Shown here piece after piece: positions 1 to 8,486 of a DNA stretch of 57,753 bases (position 1 is its first letter; every line of letters begins with the position of its first letter). The notes under the pieces are model-generated. The model ran no database searches and was not told the origin of the DNA. It worked only from the letters and a program-made list of their open reading frames with translations. A program made the translations under genes and the position numbers. Source of the DNA: Caryophanales bacterium UBA4951 (GTDB lineage: Bacteria; Bacillota_I; Bacilli_A; RFN20; CAG-826). Where the stretch lies: the NCBI GenBank assembly GCA_002397465.1, contig DHAP01000032.1:1-57753 (forward strand). Reading direction: 5' to 3'.

Positions 1-375
1 TTGGATAAGAAGATAGCCGAATACGCCATGGCAGTCACCTATGGCCGCCCATGTTTTCACGCCTCGCTCATAATGGACGTGTCGCCTAACTGCGACTGCC
101 ACAGCGAAAACGACGCCCCAATCATTCCAAACATCGGCATGCTCTGCTCTTTTGACCCTGTTGCCCTCGATCAGGCCTGCGTTGATTTATGCAACAAAGC
201 CGAAGCTCATTACTGTGAGAACTCTCAGTTAGGCGATCATCTCAAACATGGCGAAAAGATGAGCGGAAACATCTTCCTTGATAGCAACGATACCACTGAC
301 CCCGAGACCGCCTTATCGCATGGCGAGAAGATTGGTTTAGGGACGAGAGATTACGAACTTATCACGATTAAATAA
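1..375 (+). CDS. DUF362-domain protein, C-terminal part (5' end outside window)
   Basis: The reading frame is open from the first base, so this is the C-terminal 124 residues of a longer protein; the TTG at base 1 is probably internal. The segment with Asp-Val-Ser-Pro-Asn-Cys-Asp-Cys-His followed by Pro-Asn-Ile-Gly-Met-Leu and then Asp-Pro-Val-Ala-Leu-Asp-Gln-Ala matches the end of DUF362 proteins, which often carry 4Fe-4S ferredoxin domains in front of or inside this region. The Cys-Asp-Cys-His group may bind metal. The enzymatic role of the family is not settled, and the missing N-terminus prevents a firmer call. No terminator is obvious before the next gene, which starts 46 bases downstream. 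Confidence 0.75.
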   Translation: MDKKIAEYAMAVTYGRPCFHASLIMDVSPNCDCHSENDAPIIPNIGMLCSFDPVALDQACVDLCNKAEAHYCENSQLGDHLKHGEKMSGNIFLDSNDTTDPETALSHGEKIGLGTRDYELITIK

Positions 376-421
376 CATTCATAGATAGCAACATTTTAGA
401 TAACGGCTATATTATTTTTAT

Positions 422-1204
422 ATGGATAAAGTCAGAAGCGTTCAAAGGATGATTGAGATTCTTCTAGAGGAAGAACCAAAACATTCTTTTTATGCCGACG
501 GAACCAGCAAAGACTATGCCATTCAAAGGAAAGTCCTCCGTGGATTGATGAATTTACGCGACCCTCTTCCGATGAATCCGGAGTTTTTGAAACTTCAGGA
601 CGAGCTGCTTCAGGAAGAACTCGAGGAAAGAGGCGTCATCAATGTCTTTTCCTTACCTGGGACATCATATCCAAAAATCGCGCTTTATCAGGGTGACATC
701 ACAAGGCTCAAAGCCGATGCGATAGTGAATGCCGCGAATAGTTCCTTGTTAGGTTGTTTTGTGCCAGGGCATAACTGCATCGACAACTGCATCCATAGCA
801 GGGCTGGGATCCAGCTCCGCGATGAGTGCCACAAATTGATGTTACGTAAAGGACACGAAGAAGAAACCGGGCGTGCCGAGATAACAAAAGGCTACAATCT
901 ACCGGCCAAATACGTCATTCATACCGTTGGGCCGATCGTTGAGACCAGACCGACGTCCAAGAACCAAAACGATTTGGCTTCCTGCTATACATCATGCCTT
1001 GATCTAGCCATCAAATATTCATGCAAGTCCATCGTCTTCCCTTGCCTATCGACCGGGGTCTTCAATTATCCGAAAAAAGAAGCGGCGGAGACGGCCATCA
1101 AGAGCGTAGACTATTACATGGTCAACCATCCAGATTGCCCAGTCGTGGTATTTGACGTTTTTTTAGACGAAGACTTCGCTGTTTATTCAAAACTTTTGGG
1201 ATAG
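422..1204 (+). CDS. Zinc-type macro-domain protein (ADP-ribosyl hydrolase)
   Basis: A 260-residue protein. Residues 1-80 are a helical N-terminal extension, and residues 85-258 form a macro domain with the NAANSSLLGC loop that holds ADP-ribose and the HTVGPIV strand. The segment GCFVPGHNCIDNC, with clustered Cys and His, is the signature of the zinc-containing macro domains of Firmicutes. These remove ADP-ribose from proteins and are often linked to SirTM sirtuins and lipoylated GcvH-like carriers; no such partner is visible here. The likely reaction is hydrolysis of mono-ADP-ribosyl protein or O-acetyl-ADP-ribose. The MFS gene follows after 6 bases. There is no clear Shine-Dalgarno site; a TATATT box at 408-413 lies just upstream of the ATG, so the transcript may be almost leaderless. 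Confidence 0.9.
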   Translation: MDKVRSVQRMIEILLEEEPKHSFYADGTSKDYAIQRKVLRGLMNLRDPLPMNPEFLKLQDELLQEELEERGVINVFSLPGTSYPKIALYQGDITRLKADAIVNAANSSLLGCFVPGHNCIDNCIHSRAGIQLRDECHKLMLRKGHEEETGRAEITKGYNLPAKYVIHTVGPIVETRPTSKNQNDLASCYTSCLDLAIKYSCKSIVFPCLSTGVFNYPKKEAAETAIKSVDYYMVNHPDCPVVVFDVFLDEDFAVYSKLLG

Positions 1205-1210
1205 CTTGTT

Positions 1211-2599
1211 ATGGAAAAAAAGAAAAAGATTTTTTCGGCATCGATGATGTTCATCGTCTTGATGGCCATCGTATCCCTCTTTTCGGATATGACCCACGAA
1301 GGCGCGAACTCGATGAACGGGACCTACGAGTCCTTGCTCGGCGCGAGCGACATGGTTATCTCCGTGGTCGGAGGCGTCGCCGTATTGCTTGGCTGTTCCT
1401 TAAGGATGTTCACCGGTTGGTTGGCAGACAAGACCAAGAAATATTGGCTCTTCACCATCATCGGTTATGCGATCGATCTGGTAGCGGTGCCTTTATTGGC
1501 ATTATGTCCGCGTGATGGCTGGGTTTTGGCGGTTTCCTTCATCATTCTTGAGAAGGTGGGAAAGGCCATAAAGAAGCCCGCTAAGGACACTATCGTGAGC
1601 TTCGCGGCCAAAGATAATGGCATCGGCAAGAGCTTTGCCTTCGGCGAGGTCCTCGATCAGATCGGCGCGGCTATTGGGCCGATGATTTTGACCCTTACTT
1701 ACATTATCAGAAGCGACCTCTCCGACGATTACGAGAAGATGAGACTTGGCTTCTTGGTCTTAGGAATCCCGGCGGTCATCTGCATGGTCCTTCTGATTCT
1801 TTCCTATAGCAAATTCCCGCATCCGGAAGTCTTTGAGAAAGACGATGACTCCAAAGTCAAAGACACGTCTTTCATGAAAAAGCCGGCTTTTATTTTGTTC
1901 ATCGTGGCTTCTTGTTTCTTGGCCCTTGGTTTCATGGACAGCTTCTCTCTCATCAACAAAGAGATTTACGCGGATGCCTTATTGCCGACGGACTATCTCC
2001 CTCTTCTATATAGCTACGCGATGGTGATAGACGCGATATCGGCGATGGTATTCGGTCTTTTGTATGACAAGATCGGTTTTGTTTCCATCGCCATCGCGAC
2101 TTTGCTGACCTCCACTTATACTTTCTTTATCTTCTATTTCAATGGCTTATGGTCCATCTTCCTCGGCCTCACTTTATGGGGAATTGGGATGGGCGCTGAA
2201 GAAAGCGTCATGAAGAGCGGAATCACCACCCTTTCAGGCAAGAACGAGAGGGCTCGGGCCTTTGGAACCTATGAGCTCTTCTATGGTGTGTTCGTCTTTG
2301 CCGGATCCTTCCTTACTGGCTGGCTTTATACCTCATCAAGACTTGCTTTATCGTTATTATCAACCATCTCGATATTAGTCGGCACGGTCATCTATTTCAT
2401 CTCTGACAAGTATCGGAAGAACGATGATAAGAACGGACCGTCCAATGGCCAAGTAGCCATTGATGAAGTCGAGAAGATGAACTCCCAGGGCTTCAAGAGC
2501 GAGGCCATGGCCAAGCTTGAGGAGACAAAGCGAAAAGGGCTCCTCAGCGACAGCGTCTACAACCATGAAAAAGAACTCATCAACAAAGAAATTGTTTGA
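1211..2599 (+). CDS. MFS transporter with SHOCT-like C-terminal tail
   Basis: A 462-residue integral membrane protein with about 12 hydrophobic segments. The early motif LFSDMTHEGANS and the loop GWLADKTKKYW place it in the major facilitator superfamily, in a group annotated only as MFS permeases. The substrate is unknown. Residues about 413-462 are cytosolic and resemble a SHOCT module: a short helix pair with the pattern leu-glu-glu-x-x-lys-lys-gly-leu-leu-ser-asp. SHOCT tails usually sit at the ends of membrane or secreted proteins and may drive oligomerisation. The gene starts 6 bases after the macro-domain gene, so the two are probably co-transcribed. Confidence 0.85.
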   Translation: MEKKKKIFSASMMFIVLMAIVSLFSDMTHEGANSMNGTYESLLGASDMVISVVGGVAVLLGCSLRMFTGWLADKTKKYWLFTIIGYAIDLVAVPLLALCPRDGWVLAVSFIILEKVGKAIKKPAKDTIVSFAAKDNGIGKSFAFGEVLDQIGAAIGPMILTLTYIIRSDLSDDYEKMRLGFLVLGIPAVICMVLLILSYSKFPHPEVFEKDDDSKVKDTSFMKKPAFILFIVASCFLALGFMDSFSLINKEIYADALLPTDYLPLLYSYAMVIDAISAMVFGLLYDKIGFVSIAIATLLTSTYTFFIFYFNGLWSIFLGLTLWGIGMGAEESVMKSGITTLSGKNERARAFGTYELFYGVFVFAGSFLTGWLYTSSRLALSLLSTISILVGTVIYFISDKYRKNDDKNGPSNGQVAIDEVEKMNSQGFKSEAMAKLEETKRKGLLSDSVYNHEKELINKEIV

Positions 2600-2659
2600 G
2601 CGTGCCTTTTGAATTGGCCGTTAACTAAGATAAACTATCCATAAGGAAGAATAGTTTTT

Positions 2660-3553
2660 ATGAACGAAACAACTTTATCGCCGGCGCTTCTTAAACAAGC
2701 CCTCAAAAGCGAGCAGGACGAGATAAACGGGTCTGCCCTTTATGAGTTCATGGCGAAACGCGAAGAGAAGAAACATCCGGAGAACGCCAAAATCCTCCAT
2801 CAGATGTCTCTCGATGAGAAGAAACACTACGGAATGTGGGCTTCTTTGACCAAAAAGAAGAAACAGGCCCATATTTTCCTCAACAAGATCGTCACCGTGA
2901 TCATGGGTTTTACCTTCGTCGTCAAATGGATGCAGAAGGGTGAGAAGCTCGGACAGAAGCAATATGAGGAGCTTCAGAAGGAAGTTCCCGAAGCCGCCAG
3001 CATGCTAGAGGACGAGAGAAGACACGAAAAAGAACTCTACGCGATGCTCGATGAAGAAAGGCTGCATTATGTGGGGGCTATGGTTTTGGGCCTCAACGAT
3101 GCCCTCGTGGAGCTGACAGGAACCATAACAGGCGTCACTTTCTCGGTCAAAGACCCACGTTACATCGCCTTGACTGGCATCATCACCGGCGTGGCCGCCA
3201 CTTTGTCGATGATGGCCTCCAACTATTTGGCTGAATCTTCGCAAGGCCATAAAGACGCCTTAAAGAGTTCCTTATACACCGGTGGTGCTTATCTAATCAC
3301 GGTCGCCTTGCTGGTCTTGCCATATATTTGTTTCATCCCGACTGGCGACCCGAACGCCTACATCTACGCTTTCTGCATCATGATCGCCATCGTGATACTT
3401 GAGATCGCCTTCTTCAATTTCTATATCGGCGTCGCCCAAGAGAAGCCTTTCTGGAAGCATTTCCTTCTTATGGCCTCGATTTCCATCGGCGTGGCCGCGA
3501 TCAGCTACGGCATCGGTTTATTGGCCAATATGCTCCTTGGCGTGAACGTCTAA
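2660..3553 (+). CDS. Ferritin-like / VIT1-CCC1 iron transporter (MbfA-type)
   Basis: A 297-residue two-part protein. Residues about 10-130 are a rubrerythrin/ferritin-like helical domain with candidate diiron ligands: Glu18/Glu21, the ExxH at Glu53-His56, and the acidic stretch with Glu117, Glu119 and His122. Residues about 137-297 are a CCC1/VIT1 membrane domain with the GLNDALVELTGTITG motif. The family (erythrin-vacuolar iron transport, called MbfA in rhizobia) exports or sequesters Fe2+ and can protect against peroxide. The ATG at 2660 is preceded by AAGGAAG. The next gene, convergent, is a Fur-family regulator, which supports a role in iron or peroxide homeostasis. I see no strong terminator of its own; the hairpin at 3621-3641 may serve both strands. 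Confidence 0.88.
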   Translation: MNETTLSPALLKQALKSEQDEINGSALYEFMAKREEKKHPENAKILHQMSLDEKKHYGMWASLTKKKKQAHIFLNKIVTVIMGFTFVVKWMQKGEKLGQKQYEELQKEVPEAASMLEDERRHEKELYAMLDEERLHYVGAMVLGLNDALVELTGTITGVTFSVKDPRYIALTGIITGVAATLSMMASNYLAESSQGHKDALKSSLYTGGAYLITVALLVLPYICFIPTGDPNAYIYAFCIMIAIVILEIAFFNFYIGVAQEKPFWKHFLLMASISIGVAAISYGIGLLANMLLGVNV

Positions 3554-3615
3554 AAAGAACGATCGCCTGAAGGCTGTTGGCTCAGTGGGCCGCTCCATTA
3601 TGTTTCAAAAGAAGT

Positions 3616-3641
3616 AAAAAAGAACCGGGGTCCCCGGTTCT
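3616..3641 (-). terminator. Rho-independent terminator of the Fur-family gene
   Basis: AGAACCGGG (3621-3629) pairs perfectly with CCCGGTTCT (3633-3641) across a 3-base loop. On the minus strand it is followed by a run of T (3615-3620 read in reverse). It overlaps the last codon of the Fur-family gene. Confidence 0.85.
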
Positions 3642-4041
3642 AGTTGTTCTTCAGTTTGCTTTTGCAGTCGGCGCACGTTCCGTGGACGATGATGCTTTGG
3701 ATCGATTGGATCGTGAAGCCTTTTTCCTCGAAGACTTTCTTTATGAGTTCTTCGTTATAGTCGACGTCGAATATCTTGCCACATGTGTCGCAGACAAAGT
3801 GGACGTGCCCGCCTTTTGAATAGTCGTAATGGACCTTGCCATTCGTCTTGATGGAGATGACTTCTCCTTCTTTTTCGTAGCCGTCCAATATCCTATAAAC
3901 GGAGGTGAGTCCGATATGGAACCCGGTTTTCAAGGCTTCCTGGTAGATGTCACTCGCGGTGGGGTGAGTGGTGGTTCTCTTCAGATAGTTGATGACGTAG
4001 GCTTTCTGATTAGTGTGTCTCAGAGTCTTGCTATTTGACAT
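3640..4041 (-). CDS. Fur-family metal/peroxide-responsive repressor
   Basis: A 133-residue regulator: N-terminal winged helix (residues about 5-75), then a dimerisation domain with HVHFVCDTCG and HGTCADC. Cys84/Cys87 and Cys123/Cys126 form the two CxxC pairs of the structural zinc site. I chose the ATG at 4041 because GGAGG lies 5 bases upstream; an in-frame TTG at 4053 has no such site. The sequence alone does not decide between Fur, PerR and Zur. A zinc-site CxxC pair is common to Fur and PerR, and the ferritin-like/CCC1 gene next door favours iron or peroxide sensing. The upstream region holds TTCCAATTGTAATAA (about 4107-4121), loosely palindromic around CAATTG, a weak candidate for an autoregulatory box. 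Confidence 0.9.
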   Translation of the reverse strand: MSNSKTLRHTNQKAYVINYLKRTTTHPTASDIYQEALKTGFHIGLTSVYRILDGYEKEGEVISIKTNGKVHYDYSKGGHVHFVCDTCGKIFDVDYNEELIKKVFEEKGFTIQSIQSIIVHGTCADCKSKLKNN

Positions 4042-4159
4042 GGTGACCTCCAATATCCGTTAGGCCCACTGGCGATGGAGTGTCTAAAGGCATGCAAATT
4101 TACGTTTCCAATTGTAATAACTCAATAGGCTTTTTTAAAGGGAAAGGCTCTAGTTGGAC

Positions 4160-4187
4160 AAAAAAGAGGCACCCTTTCGGATGCCTC
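4160..4187 (-). terminator. Rho-independent terminator of ppdK
   Basis: On the minus strand a 9-bp stem (4179-4187 with 4166-4174, one G-U pair) closes a GAAA loop and is followed by six T. It lies 15 bases after the ppdK stop. Confidence 0.9.
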
Positions 4188-4201
4188 AGTTTAGCGAAAG
4201 G

Positions 4202-6850
4202 CTATTTCCTTCTCTCTTTGAGAATGTTCGCCTGAGCGGCGGCAAGTCTCGCAAGAGGGACACGGAACGGCGAGCAGCTGACATAGTCGAGTCCGACATT
4301 GTCATAGAACTCGATGGAGGCTGGGTCTCCGCCAGTCTCGCCGCAGACACCGATCACGATGTCCGGACGGGTGGCACGTCCACGCTCGACCGCGATCTTG
4401 ACGAGTTCGCCGACGCCATCCTTGTCGATGGTCTGGAACGGATCGAACTCATAGATCTTCTTCTCGTAGTAGTAAGGCAAGAACTGGCCGGAGTCATCAC
4501 GGGAGAATCCCATGGTGAGCTGGGTCAAGTCATTGGTTCCGAAGCTGAAGAACTCGGAATCTTTGGCAAGGTTGCCAGCCTGTAAAGCGCCTCTTGGGAC
4601 CTCGATCATGGTTCCGACGTGGTACTTAAGGGCGTGGCCCTCTTTCTTCATCTCGCCTTCGACGGCCTCAACGACGACTTGCTTGGCATAGCGAAGCTCT
4701 TTCTCTTCGCCAGTGAGCGGGATCATGATCTCCGGCTCAACGTCATGGCCAAGGTCTTTGCTGGCCTTTAAGGCAGCTTGGATGATGGCAGTGGCCTGCA
4801 TGCGGTAGATTTCCGGATAGGCGACGCAGAGACGAACTCCGCGGAAGCCCATCATCGGGTTGGCCTGATGCAACTGGTTGATACGATCGCGGACTTTCTG
4901 CTCGGTGACTCCAAGGGCTTTGGCGATGCCGGAGATCTTGTCATCCTCGTGGATGTCCGGTAAGAATTCGTGGAGAGGTGGGTCAAGCAAACGGATGTTG
5001 ACGTTGAACTCAGGGCAGGACATATACATGGCATAGAAGTCATTGACCTGGTATGGCCTGAGTCTCTCAAGGGCGGCTTCACGCTGCTCGGTTGTGTCGG
5101 AGAGAATCATCGAACGCATATTGAGAATACGGTCTTCGGCGAAGAACATACGCTCAGTGCGGCAGAGACCAATGCCCTCGGCGCCGAACTTGGCGGCGTT
5201 CTCAGCATCGGTAGGAGTATTGCAGTTGGCACGGATCTTGAGTCTTCTGTATTTGTCGGCCCAAGCCATCATGCGGCCAAAGTCGCCGCCTAAATCGGCT
5301 TCGCAGGTCGCGATGGATCCTTCGTAGACGTCACCGGTGTTGCCGTTGACGGAGACGACGTCACCGTCGTTGTAGACCTTGCCATTGATGGTCATGGTCT
5401 TCTTCTCTTCGTCGATGATGGCGCCAGAGCAGCCGGCAGTGCAGCACTTGCCCATTGAACGGGCGACGACGGCTGCGTGCGAGGTCATACCGCCACGGGC
5501 GGTGATGATGGCTTCGGCGTTGACCATGCCGATGATGTCCTCAGGGGAGGTCTCGCTGCGGGCGAGAACGACCTTGATTCCCTTATCGTGCTTTTCCTTG
5601 GCTTCCTCGGCTGTGAAGACGAGGTGTCCGGTGCCAGCACCCGGGGAGGCCGGAAGTCCGGTGATGATCGGGGTGTGTTTCTTTAAATCAGCAGGATCGA
5701 ATGTCGGGTGGAGCAAGTCATTGAGCTGTTTTGGCTCAACGCGTAATGTCGCTTCCTTCTCGTCGATAAGTCCCTCATCGACAAGGTCGCATGCGATCTT
5801 GAGGGCGGCGCGGGCCGTTCTCTTGCCGTTGCGGGTCTGCAAGAAGTAGAGTTTGCCTTTTTCGACGGTGTACTCCATATCCTGCATATCGTGGAAGTAG
5901 TTCTCCATGCGCTTGATGGTCTCGATGAACTGCTCGTAGACTTTTGGCATACGGGTCTTTAACTCATCGATATGAAGCGGGGTGCGAACGCCGGCGACGA
6001 CGTCTTCGCCCTGGGCGTTTGGAAGGAATTCAGCGTAGATCTCTTTTTCGCCGGTCGATGGGTTGCGGGAGAAAGCGACACCAGTGCCGCTGTCTTCGCC
6101 CATGTTGCCGAAGACCATCGTCTGAACGTTGACGGCGGTGCCCCATTCATATGGGATGCCGTTCATCTGACGGTAGACGTTGGCGCGTGGGTTGTCCCAG
6201 CTTCTGAAGACGGCTGCGACAGCCTCTTTGAGCTGAAGGTATGGATCGGTCGGGAAATCCTCGCCGAAGACTTTCTTGTAGTAGGCTTTGTAAGCTTTGA
6301 CGAGCTCTTTGAGCTGGGCGGTCGTAACCTCGGTGTCAAGCTTGTAGCCGTTTTCGGTCTTGAGGGTATCGAGCATCTTGTCCATGTCGGTTCTCGGATG
6401 TCCTTTGGCGATGTTGGTGAACATCAGGATGAAACGACGATAGGAGTCATAGGCAAATCTCTCATTGCCGGTGACTCTGGCGAGAGCCTCGACGGTCACA
6501 TCGTTTAAGCCAAGGTTCAAGATGGTGTCCATCATGCCTGGCATGGACTGTCTGGCGCCAGAACGGACGGAGACGAGCAACGGGTTGCCGGTTCCACCGA
6601 ATTCCTTGCCATCGACTTTTTCGACTTCGTGAAGATGTTTCACGATGTCATTCCAGACTGAATCAGGAATCATCTTTCCGGATTCGTAGTAAAGAGTGCA
6701 GGCTTCAGTAGTGATGGTAAAACCAGCTGGGATGTTGACACCCGCGGCAGTCATCTCACAGAGACCTGCGCCTTTGCCTCCGAGAATGTCCTTGCCGAGC
6801 TTAGCGGCATGGCCTTCCTTGAAGGAGTAGACGTATTTCTTTTCTGACAT
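4202..6850 (-). CDS. ppdK: Pyruvate, phosphate dikinase
   Basis: An 882-residue enzyme, the usual family length (about 870-890). It interconverts pyruvate + ATP + Pi with phosphoenolpyruvate + AMP + PPi in the cytosol. Domains in order: N-terminal ATP-grasp (GGKGAGLCEM near residue 25), swivelling phosphohistidine domain with GGMTSHAAVVARSMG (catalytic His458), and C-terminal PEP/pyruvate barrel with GVCGETGGDP (catalytic Cys836). All key residues are present. The start has a good AGGAGG site. Many Erysipelotrichia and Mollicutes relatives use this enzyme for PPi-linked glycolysis, so it may work in the ATP-yielding direction. The gene is monocistronic between its own promoter region and a strong terminator. 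Confidence 0.98.
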   Translation of the reverse strand: MSEKKYVYSFKEGHAAKLGKDILGGKGAGLCEMTAAGVNIPAGFTITTEACTLYYESGKMIPDSVWNDIVKHLHEVEKVDGKEFGGTGNPLLVSVRSGARQSMPGMMDTILNLGLNDVTVEALARVTGNERFAYDSYRRFILMFTNIAKGHPRTDMDKMLDTLKTENGYKLDTEVTTAQLKELVKAYKAYYKKVFGEDFPTDPYLQLKEAVAAVFRSWDNPRANVYRQMNGIPYEWGTAVNVQTMVFGNMGEDSGTGVAFSRNPSTGEKEIYAEFLPNAQGEDVVAGVRTPLHIDELKTRMPKVYEQFIETIKRMENYFHDMQDMEYTVEKGKLYFLQTRNGKRTARAALKIACDLVDEGLIDEKEATLRVEPKQLNDLLHPTFDPADLKKHTPIITGLPASPGAGTGHLVFTAEEAKEKHDKGIKVVLARSETSPEDIIGMVNAEAIITARGGMTSHAAVVARSMGKCCTAGCSGAIIDEEKKTMTINGKVYNDGDVVSVNGNTGDVYEGSIATCEADLGGDFGRMMAWADKYRRLKIRANCNTPTDAENAAKFGAEGIGLCRTERMFFAEDRILNMRSMILSDTTEQREAALERLRPYQVNDFYAMYMSCPEFNVNIRLLDPPLHEFLPDIHEDDKISGIAKALGVTEQKVRDRINQLHQANPMMGFRGVRLCVAYPEIYRMQATAIIQAALKASKDLGHDVEPEIMIPLTGEEKELRYAKQVVVEAVEGEMKKEGHALKYHVGTMIEVPRGALQAGNLAKDSEFFSFGTNDLTQLTMGFSRDDSGQFLPYYYEKKIYEFDPFQTIDKDGVGELVKIAVERGRATRPDIVIGVCGETGGDPASIEFYDNVGLDYVSCSPFRVPLARLAAAQANILKERRK

Positions 6851-6875
6851 GTTGTCCTCCTATGACAATCATTTC

Positions 6876-6894
6876 GGATATGCCACGCATATCC
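6876..6894 (-). promoter_or_regulatory. Perfect inverted repeat in the ppdK 5' leader
   Basis: GGATATGC and GCATATCC flank a 3-base spacer (8-3-8). It lies 26-44 bases upstream of the ppdK ATG and just downstream of the likely transcription start, so it could be a DNA operator or an mRNA hairpin near the ribosome site. Confidence 0.5.
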
Positions 6895-6904
6895 TGACGT
6901 AGAA

Positions 6905-6936
6905 ACTATATCACGGGTAAATTCTTCTTAGAAGAA
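6905..6936 (-). promoter_or_regulatory. Extended -10 promoter of ppdK with a 15-bp palindrome at -35
   Basis: On the minus strand TGATATAGT (6905-6913) is an extended -10 element. Where the -35 box should be there is instead a perfect palindrome, TTCTTCTTAGAAGAA (6922-6936). That position fits a regulator-controlled promoter. The regulator is unknown. Confidence 0.45.
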
Positions 6937-6953
6937 GAACACCAAAGTAATGC

Positions 6954-6990
6954 TGATTTTGCTAGTGGGGATGACACCCATGATTTTGCT
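6954..6990 (+). repeat. Direct repeat TGATTTTGCT x2 upstream of the MBL gene
   Basis: TGATTTTGCT occurs at 6954-6963 and again at 6981-6990, a 27-base period, in the divergent ppdK/MBL spacer. It could be a regulator site; no function can be assigned. Confidence 0.3.
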
Positions 6991-7027
6991 CCGTTACGAT
7001 GTTTACGATTGATGGTAAAATGTAAAT

Positions 7028-7822
7028 ATGCCAAACAAAACAATCCTTTGCCCGGATAAGATTCATTCCGTTGAGCTCATCGCTCCTAAAACATATCGCA
7101 TAGACGAAGCAGGAATTGCCAACTGTTATCTCCTGATAGGCGACAAAAAAGCCTTGTTGATCGATAGCGGCAACGGGGCTGGCAATCTTCTCGAAACCGT
7201 CCAAGCCCTGACGGACCTTCCAGTCGAATTGGTCCTCACGCATAGGCACTGCGACCACGCCGGGGGACGCAACAACTTCAAAGAGTACGGCTTTCACAAA
7301 AACGATAATCATCTGGTATATCGTATCGAAAGCAGCAAACTTGCCTCCAAATCCCTCTGCAAAGGGACTGGACGTGACTTCGTTTACACAAAAAAGCCGT
7401 TTAAGGCCAAGAAACGTCTATTTAAGGACACTGACATTTTCGAACTAGGTGGACGAATCGTTAGACTCATGAACGTGCCGGGGCACACCAAAGGCTCGGT
7501 GGTCTTTCTCGATGAGTCGACCCACTTGATGTTCACCGGCGATGACGTCAATTATTGGTTATGGCTTCAATTACCTGGCTGCACCAGCGTCAAAGAATGG
7601 CTTCCAGGCGCCAAAAAGATCCTTTCGATGATGGACGAATATAAGGCCTATTGCGGCCATAACGACGGCTATATCAGCAAAGAGATGGTCGAGGAGCTGA
7701 TAAAACGCGGCGAAGAGATACTAGCCGGCAAAAAAGGAACGCCGATCGGACATGGCGTCCTTTCATATCCTGACAACAATTTCCAAGACCATTCGGTCAT
7801 TTGGTACAAGAAGGTTCAGTAA
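7028..7822 (+). CDS. MBL-fold metallo-hydrolase
   Basis: A 264-residue metallo-beta-lactamase-fold protein. The metal site is visible: THRHCDHAGG near residue 75 (HxHxDH), MNVPGHTKGS near residue 155 (third His), FTGDD near residue 176 (bridging Asp) and a late YCGHNDG (last His). The family covers glyoxalase II-like thioesterases, lactonases and others, and the substrate cannot be read from sequence. The ATG has no Shine-Dalgarno site. TAAAAT at 7016-7021 sits only six bases upstream of it, as expected for a leaderless transcript. The next genes converge on it. Confidence 0.85.
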   Translation: MPNKTILCPDKIHSVELIAPKTYRIDEAGIANCYLLIGDKKALLIDSGNGAGNLLETVQALTDLPVELVLTHRHCDHAGGRNNFKEYGFHKNDNHLVYRIESSKLASKSLCKGTGRDFVYTKKPFKAKKRLFKDTDIFELGGRIVRLMNVPGHTKGSVVFLDESTHLMFTGDDVNYWLWLQLPGCTSVKEWLPGAKKILSMMDEYKAYCGHNDGYISKEMVEELIKRGEEILAGKKGTPIGHGVLSYPDNNFQDHSVIWYKKVQ

Positions 7823-7846
7823 AAAAAAGAAAGTCCCCGAAGGGAC
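7822..7846 (-). terminator. Terminator of the heptose operon
   Basis: GTCCC (7833-7837) pairs with GGGAC (7842-7846) around a 4-base loop; on the minus strand it runs into a T-rich tract (complement of the A run at 7822-7829). The stem is short but well placed, directly after the gmhA-type gene. Confidence 0.6.
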
Positions 7847-7850
7847 AATC

Positions 7851-8459
7851 TCATTTGTTTATTTTGTAGACGGGATTTTTGCCTTCCCGTTTTTCAAGAT
7901 ACTTCCAGAAGATCTGCATGATCATGTGGTCGAAGCCCATGTGAAGGTCCTCGGTTATCTGCATGTCATCAGCAGGCACATGTAGGTGATAATCGCTCAT
8001 TTTGTCGAGCTTCCCGCCATCATAACCCGTCATGCCCATAATCTCGCATCCGACTTTTTTGGCATATTCGACGGCCTTGATGACGTTGTGGGAATTGCCA
8101 GAGCCGGATATCGCTAGGACAAGGTCTTCTTTCTTAAGCTTGTTCTCAAGCTGGTAATAGAAGACGTCATCGAATGAGACGTCGTTGGCTAAAGCCATCA
8201 TCGTCGGGATGTTGTCGTTGAGGCAGATGAAACGGAAACGCTTCTCGACGTTGTAGCAGGTGCCTTTGTTGAAGTCGCAGACCATGTGTGAGGCGGTCGC
8301 GGAACTGCCCCCGTTCCCAAAGACATAGATGTTGGTCTCTTTTTCGTAATGCTCGAGAAGGGCGTTCATGGCTTTGTTAAGCTCATCGGCGTCGAGCTCT
8401 TCGATGACCTTGATCTCTCGGGCGTAATATTCTTTGATTTCGTTTTTGAAGTCGATCAT
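7851..8459 (-). CDS. gmhA: SIS-domain phosphoheptose isomerase (GmhA-type)
   Basis: A 202-residue SIS-fold protein with the sugar-phosphate loop GNGGSSATASHMVCD near residue 48 and a second Ser-rich loop ISGSGNSHNVI near residue 115; length and motifs fit GmhA. GmhA converts sedoheptulose 7-phosphate to D-glycero-D-manno-heptose 7-phosphate. The start has AAGGAGAG about 7 bases upstream. It is the last gene of a minus-strand operon with a heptose-1-phosphate guanylyltransferase/bisphosphatase fusion and a heptose 7-phosphate kinase, which makes this substrate assignment much more likely than other SIS roles. The spacing to the upstream gene is 27 bases. Confidence 0.85.
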   Translation of the reverse strand: MIDFKNEIKEYYAREIKVIEELDADELNKAMNALLEHYEKETNIYVFGNGGSSATASHMVCDFNKGTCYNVEKRFRFICLNDNIPTMMALANDVSFDDVFYYQLENKLKKEDLVLAISGSGNSHNVIKAVEYAKKVGCEIMGMTGYDGGKLDKMSDYHLHVPADDMQITEDLHMGFDHMIMQIFWKYLEKREGKNPVYKINK

Positions 8460-8486
8460 TGTGGTTCTCTCCTTGGCTATTTTAGG

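Noticed and set aside
5379..5849. 156-codon frame opposite ppdK
   Set aside because: It is fully contained in ppdK, has Ser/Met-rich composition typical of antisense shadows, and no start signals.
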